Positions 5,877 to 6,781 of a DNA stretch of 6,781 nt are shown in pieces. Position 1 is the stretch's first letter, and every line of letters begins with the position of its first letter. Where the stretch lies: NCBI GenBank assembly GCA_007133445.1, contig SLMR01000092.1, forward strand, positions 1 to 6,781, read 5' to 3'. The position numbers and the translations under genes are program-made. Source of the stretch: Aquisalimonas sp. (GTDB lineage Bacteria > Pseudomonadota > Gammaproteobacteria > Nitrococcales > Aquisalimonadaceae). Under the pieces are notes generated by a model. The model worked only from the letters and a program-made list of their open reading frames with translations. It was not told the origin of the DNA and ran no database searches.

Positions 5877-6281
5877 CTAGGGCGTGATGCGGTCCGTGGC
5901 GCGGAGGTCCCACTGCTGGAGGTCGGGCACGAAGCCGTTCTCGATCTCGCCGTCGATGGTGGACCGGTGCCTGGGCTGGCGGCCCAGCAGGCGATACAGG
6001 TCGGCGAAGTCCTCCACGTGGACGGCGTCGAAGGTGACTCCGCAGACGCCGCGGCGCACGTAGGCCACACGACCGACCAGGGTCAGGGAGAGCAGGGCAT
6101 CGTGTTCCGCCTGCAGCACGAGTATGGCCCGCTCCTGTTCACGCAGGCCGTGGTCCAGGCATTCCAGGCTGGCGCCGCGCAGGGAGAGGTCGCGAGTGAC
6201 GACGCGGATCTCCGGCCGGGCATTCACGATCAGCCGTCCAGGGAGTCCCATGCGGAAACGGTGGTTCTGCCTGTCCCGCAT
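5877..6281 (-). CDS. Single-domain PilZ protein, c-di-GMP receptor
   Basis: With the ATG at 6281 the protein has 134 residues, nearly all one PilZ domain. Both c-di-GMP-binding motifs are intact: RxxxR as RQNHR (4-8) and DxSxxG as DLSLRG (31-36), followed by beta strands (LTLVGRVAYVRR, GVCGVTF). The C-terminal ~30 residues are acidic and of unknown role. Such proteins bind c-di-GMP in the cytoplasm and pass the signal to a partner, often one acting in motility, pili or polysaccharide synthesis. The frame is open up to 6464, giving a 195-residue alternative, but the added part lacks domain character. The ATG at 6281 starts right at the domain and has GGAGA 9 bases upstream, whereas ATGs at 6308 and 6464 have no clear ribosome site. 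Its neighbour is the pilin gene 75 bases downstream. Partner and target are unknown. Confidence 0.88.
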   Translation of the reverse strand: MRDRQNHRFRMGLPGRLIVNARPEIRVVTRDLSLRGASLECLDHGLREQERAILVLQAEHDALLSLTLVGRVAYVRRGVCGVTFDAVHVEDFADLYRLLGRQPRHRSTIDGEIENGFVPDLQQWDLRATDRITP

Positions 6282-6445
6282 GATTGGCGTTCTCCGTGGC
6301 CGGGTCATCTGGCAAGAATAGTTGCTGATCCGGGCGCACGATACCTGCGGGGGCATTTGGGCAAAGCCTTCGGCTGGGATGCCGCGCTGCACAGTGCGCC
6401 CGAGGTCCAGGTGGGCTGTGTCGCGTCCGGTAGTGACGTTTGTGG
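6282..6445. other. Gap between the membrane protein and PilZ genes
   Basis: This 164-base gap holds the PilZ ribosome site and the in-frame upstream extension of the PilZ reading frame (to 6464). I see no terminator and no convincing promoter. The extension could be coding if the longer PilZ start is used, but it has no recognisable domain. Confidence 0.4.
6291..6295 (-). promoter_or_regulatory. Ribosome binding site deciding the PilZ start
   Basis: GGAGA on the minus strand (6295-6291) lies 9 bases before the ATG at 6281. The upstream in-frame ATG at 6308 is preceded by a pyrimidine-rich stretch without a purine run. This favours the shorter, 134-residue PilZ protein. Confidence 0.5.
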
Positions 6446-6781
6446 TCAGTTGCCGTCGCGACACTGCTCCAGGCCGCCGGAATCATGTATCTCGTCGCTG
6501 GCCCCCGGTGACGCCTGATACGTTGAGCGCCAGCGGACGGCCAGCAAGATGATGCCGCTCAGCAGCAGTCCGGCGGCGATCAGTTCTACCGATTCCTCCA
6601 GCAGGTGATCGACCAGCAGGTAGCCCGGGGTAAAGTAGAAGTCCGGGTCGTCTTCCAGGGCTTGTTCCGATCGCTCGAAGACCCGGGACCACGCGGGCAG
6701 AGGTTGCAGGTGCAGAGCGTCGATGAGCCAGTGGCCGAGGCGGTCCTGCCATTCCGCGACCCGCCGCCAGGCCGAGCCGAA
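6446..6781 (-). CDS. C-terminal part of an unrecognised membrane protein (5' end off the window)
   Basis: The minus frame is open from the right edge (6781) to a TGA at 6446-6448, giving 111 residues. I do not recognise the family. A soluble, Trp- and acid-rich part (FYFTPGYLLVDHLLEESVEL, 48-67) leads into one clear membrane segment, LIAAGLLLSGIILLAVRW (67-84). A basic pair after it (Arg83, Arg85) suggests that the short Ser/Asp/Gly-rich tail is cytoplasmic. The residue pattern (helices, a convincing membrane segment, usual codon use) supports this frame over the overlapping open frame at 6483-6752, which is Arg/Pro-rich and featureless. The PilZ gene begins 164 bases downstream, so co-transcription is possible but not shown. 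Confidence 0.7.
   Translation of the reverse strand, partial: FGSAWRRVAEWQDRLGHWLIDALHLQPLPAWSRVFERSEQALEDDPDFYFTPGYLLVDHLLEESVELIAAGLLLSGIILLAVRWRSTYQASPGASDEIHDSGGLEQCRDGN

Noticed and set aside
5967..6518. 183-codon open frame on the plus strand
   Set aside because: It is antisense to the PilZ gene and has no recognisable features.
6483..6752. 89-codon open frame on the minus strand
   Set aside because: It is out of frame with the membrane-protein fragment (6446-6781), which has a genuine membrane helix. This frame is Arg/Pro/Gly-rich only.

Overview
The window is GC-rich, densely coded bacterial DNA. Every gene I can support lies on the minus strand. The proteins (an E. coli-like A-type iron-sulfur carrier, a type IV pilin, a PilZ protein and a TolC-family outer-membrane protein) point to a gammaproteobacterium, and the GC bias together with GTAG-headed palindromes would suit a halophilic or Ectothiorhodospiraceae-like lineage. 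That placement is an inference from style, not a proven identity.

In the direction of transcription (high to low coordinates) the layout is as follows. First comes the C-terminal part of an unrecognised membrane protein (6446-6781). It is followed by a small single-domain PilZ c-di-GMP receptor (5877-6281), a type IV pilin (5322-5801) ending in a strong hairpin, and a stand-alone IscA/SufA-type carrier (4825-5148). A 425-base intergenic stretch (4400-4824) then holds a cluster of REP-like palindromes, a wide dyad and a candidate promoter. Last is a three-gene operon that runs off the left edge: a zinc-ribbon (TackOD1-type) protein with a degenerate GGDEF domain (2975-4399), a processive membrane glycosyltransferase of family 2 (1645-2991), and a TolC-like outer-membrane protein fused to a second, TIM-barrel-like domain (1-1639).

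The three-gene operon is the main find. The genes are tightly coupled (17-base overlap, then a 5-base gap). They have the parts expected of an exopolysaccharide machine: a polymerising and translocating inner-membrane synthase, an outer-membrane channel carrying a possible glycoside-hydrolase-like domain, and a cytoplasmic regulator. In that regulator the GGDEF catalytic signature has become REQDF, while an RxxD inhibitory-site motif stands at exactly the canonical spacing. This recalls the logic of Pel (PelD) and other c-di-GMP-gated polymer systems, but with a different set of parts. My working hypothesis is a c-di-GMP- and/or metal-responsive exopolysaccharide synthesis and export locus. 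The sequence supports the architecture; the polymer, the ligand and the enzymatic activity of the C-terminal domain are inferred.
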